Below, piece by piece: positions 41,438 to 42,322 of a stretch of DNA of 42,322 bases (its first letter is position 1; each line of letters opens with the position of its first letter). Source of the DNA: Gemmatimonadales bacterium (lineage in GTDB: Bacteria > Gemmatimonadota > Gemmatimonadetes > Longimicrobiales > Gaopeijiaceae); assembly GCA_007692605.1 (NCBI GenBank), contig REBS01000078.1, forward strand, positions 1-42,322, read 5' to 3'. A model generated the notes under the pieces. The model had not been told where the DNA came from, did not search any database, and saw only the letters and a program-made list of their open reading frames with translations. The position numbers and the translations under genes were made by a program.

Positions 41438-42217
41438 ATGATCTTTCCCATGCGATGGCTTCAGGAGCTCTTCGTCCTGACCCTGCCCCTGTGGCTTCCG
41501 GTCCCGGCGCAGGGGCACCTGCCCGACGTGCTCCAGGCCGGCACGGATCCCGTGCCGGTCCTGGTGGTGCCCGGCTGGGGCGACAACGCTCCCGACGTGG
41601 AGCCGATTCGCCAACGTCTGATCGGTGTAGGGTGGCCGGAGAGTCGGGTTTCGACGCTCTCGTTCATGGATCCGGTGGGAAGCAACGCGGAGCATGCCGC
41701 TGAGATCGAAACCGCCGCCCGGGTGCTTCGGGGGCTGACGGGCGCCGACCGGATCGACATTGTCGCCCACTCGATGGGGGGGCTCGCGGTCCGGTACTAC
41801 CTGAAGCAGGCTGCAGACTCCGAGGCGGACGGGGTTCCTGTTCGCCGGGTGGTGTTTCTGGGGACGCCCCATCGGGGTACCGTGGCCGCCGTGCTCGCCT
41901 GGGGAGACGGTGGCCGCGAGATGGTTCCGGGAAGCGATTTCTTGATGGGGCTCCAGCAGGAGGGCGGAGTGCCCGAAGGCGTCGAGGCGCTGGCCGTGCG
42001 GACCCCGGTCGATCTGCGGGTGATCCCGGCGTCTTCGGCGGTGCTGCGGGGGGAGAGGGTGCAGAACGTGGAGATCTGCTGTCCCACCCATACCCAGTTG
42101 GTCGACGATGAGCAGACCTTCGAGGTGCTTCTGGACTTTCTCGTGAACGGGCCGGATTCCGTCCGGGACATGGGTGGGCGGTCTGTGGAACGGCTGGTCG
42201 GGTTCTCGGGGGGTTGA
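41438..42217 (+). CDS. Exported alpha/beta-hydrolase, lipase-like
   Basis: The 259-residue protein has an N-terminal hydrophobic segment (LQELFVLTLPLWLPVPAQG) that looks like a signal peptide. A lipase core follows: VPVLVVPGWGDNAPDVEPI (oxyanion strand), the nucleophile elbow IVAHSMGGLAVRYYL with the catalytic serine, VFLGTPHRGTV, and a late CPTHTQLVDDEQTF that should supply the histidine. It resembles LipA/EstA-type triacylglycerol lipases and PGAP1-like hydrolases. ATG at 41438 or 41450 are equally possible starts. The stop codon TGA lies within the -35 element of the promoter for the downstream tRNA-Glu. Confidence 0.88.
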   Translation: MIFPMRWLQELFVLTLPLWLPVPAQGHLPDVLQAGTDPVPVLVVPGWGDNAPDVEPIRQRLIGVGWPESRVSTLSFMDPVGSNAEHAAEIETAARVLRGLTGADRIDIVAHSMGGLAVRYYLKQAADSEADGVPVRRVVFLGTPHRGTVAAVLAWGDGGREMVPGSDFLMGLQQEGGVPEGVEALAVRTPVDLRVIPASSAVLRGERVQNVEICCPTHTQLVDDEQTFEVLLDFLVNGPDSVRDMGGRSVERLVGFSGG

Positions 42218-42242
42218 CCCCATTTGAGTGGAATGGTATCCT
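42214..42242 (+). promoter_or_regulatory. Sigma-70-type promoter of the tRNA-Glu gene
   Basis: TTGACC (42214-42219) and TATCCT (42237-42242) are separated by exactly 17 bp. The expected transcript start is about 25 bp before the tRNA. The -35 box overlaps the stop codon of the lipase gene. Confidence 0.75.
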
Positions 42243-42272
42243 TTGTGCCCTCATCATCATTCGATGAGTTTT

Positions 42273-42322
42273 GCCCCCATCGTCTAGTGGCCTAGGACAC
42301 CTGGTTCTCAGCCAGGAAACCG
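42273..42322 (+). tRNA. tRNA-Glu (anticodon CTC), 5' part, cut by the window end
   Basis: The sequence begins GCCCCCATCGTCTAGTGGCC, the usual opening of bacterial tRNA-Glu with its D-arm. An anticodon stem CCTGG/CCAGG follows, enclosing the loop TTCTCAG, which gives anticodon CTC for GAG codons. The T-arm and acceptor 3' strand lie beyond the window. Confidence 0.93.

Overview
This is about 42 kb of very GC-rich bacterial chromosome with dense coding on both strands. The gene content suggests a member of the Gemmatimonadota or a close relative. The main clues are two large exported zinc metalloproteases of the DUF5117/DUF4953 type, a beta-propeller lipoprotein, a BTAD regulator fused to an ATPase, a membrane anchor and TPRs, and a YitJ-type methyltransferase/MTHFR. 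This placement is inferred from gene types, not from a marker gene. The window starts inside a gene and ends inside a tRNA-Glu gene.

Layout. Positions 1-1665 hold two adjacent methylenetetrahydrofolate-reductase-type genes. Positions 1853-10169 are a type VI secretion spike island: VgrG, a DUF2169 protein fused to a pentapeptide-repeat helix, a second long pentapeptide-repeat protein, a DUF3540 protein and a PAAR-like DUF4150 tip. No sheath, baseplate or ClpV gene is present. A small gene facing the island encodes what looks like a bacterial COMM-domain protein, a family best known from eukaryotes. Positions 11064-14859 hold an exported M20 amidohydrolase and a coupled molybdenum-cofactor operon (fdhD, a MOSC protein, mobA) closed by a clear intrinsic terminator. 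Positions 14860-15629 are non-coding and carry tandem repeats. They lead into an AbiEi-like/DUF559 fusion at 15630-16664.

Positions 16890-22014 hold a small lipoprotein and a 79-residue protein, divergent from a 1376-residue BTAD regulator. Next come ahcY (minus strand, with a strong terminator) and ligA (plus strand). An exported bifunctional-nuclease (DUF151) domain fused to PDZ follows at 26179-27099. The minus-strand block 27154-32859 holds two tandem cysteine-free metalloprotease paralogues and a DsbB-like oxidase translationally coupled to the second. Positions 33065-35811 hold PolX (DNA polymerase plus PHP) coupled by a GTGA overlap to a Ca2+/Na+ antiporter. That gene's stop codon lies in a 22-bp repeat present three times. 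The last part holds a propeller lipoprotein, a cystathionine gamma-synthase family enzyme, an enhancer-binding-like regulator that lacks GAFTGA, a class III aminotransferase, an exported lipase and the start of tRNA-Glu with its own promoter.

Themes. Several genes touch methionine/one-carbon metabolism (MTHFR pair, ahcY, cystathionine gamma-synthase family), but they are scattered and not in one operon. Start-stop overlaps are frequent (TGATG, ATGA, GTGA, TTGA), so translational coupling appears common. Five conserved enzymes (FdhD, MOSC, MobA, the DUF559 fusion, LigA) carry low-complexity insertions at loops or domain borders. The strongest leads for new biology are the COMM-like protein beside the spike island, the low-GC hydrophobic insert in the VgrG tail, the exported DUF151-PDZ protein and the paired metalloproteases with an altered Met-turn region.
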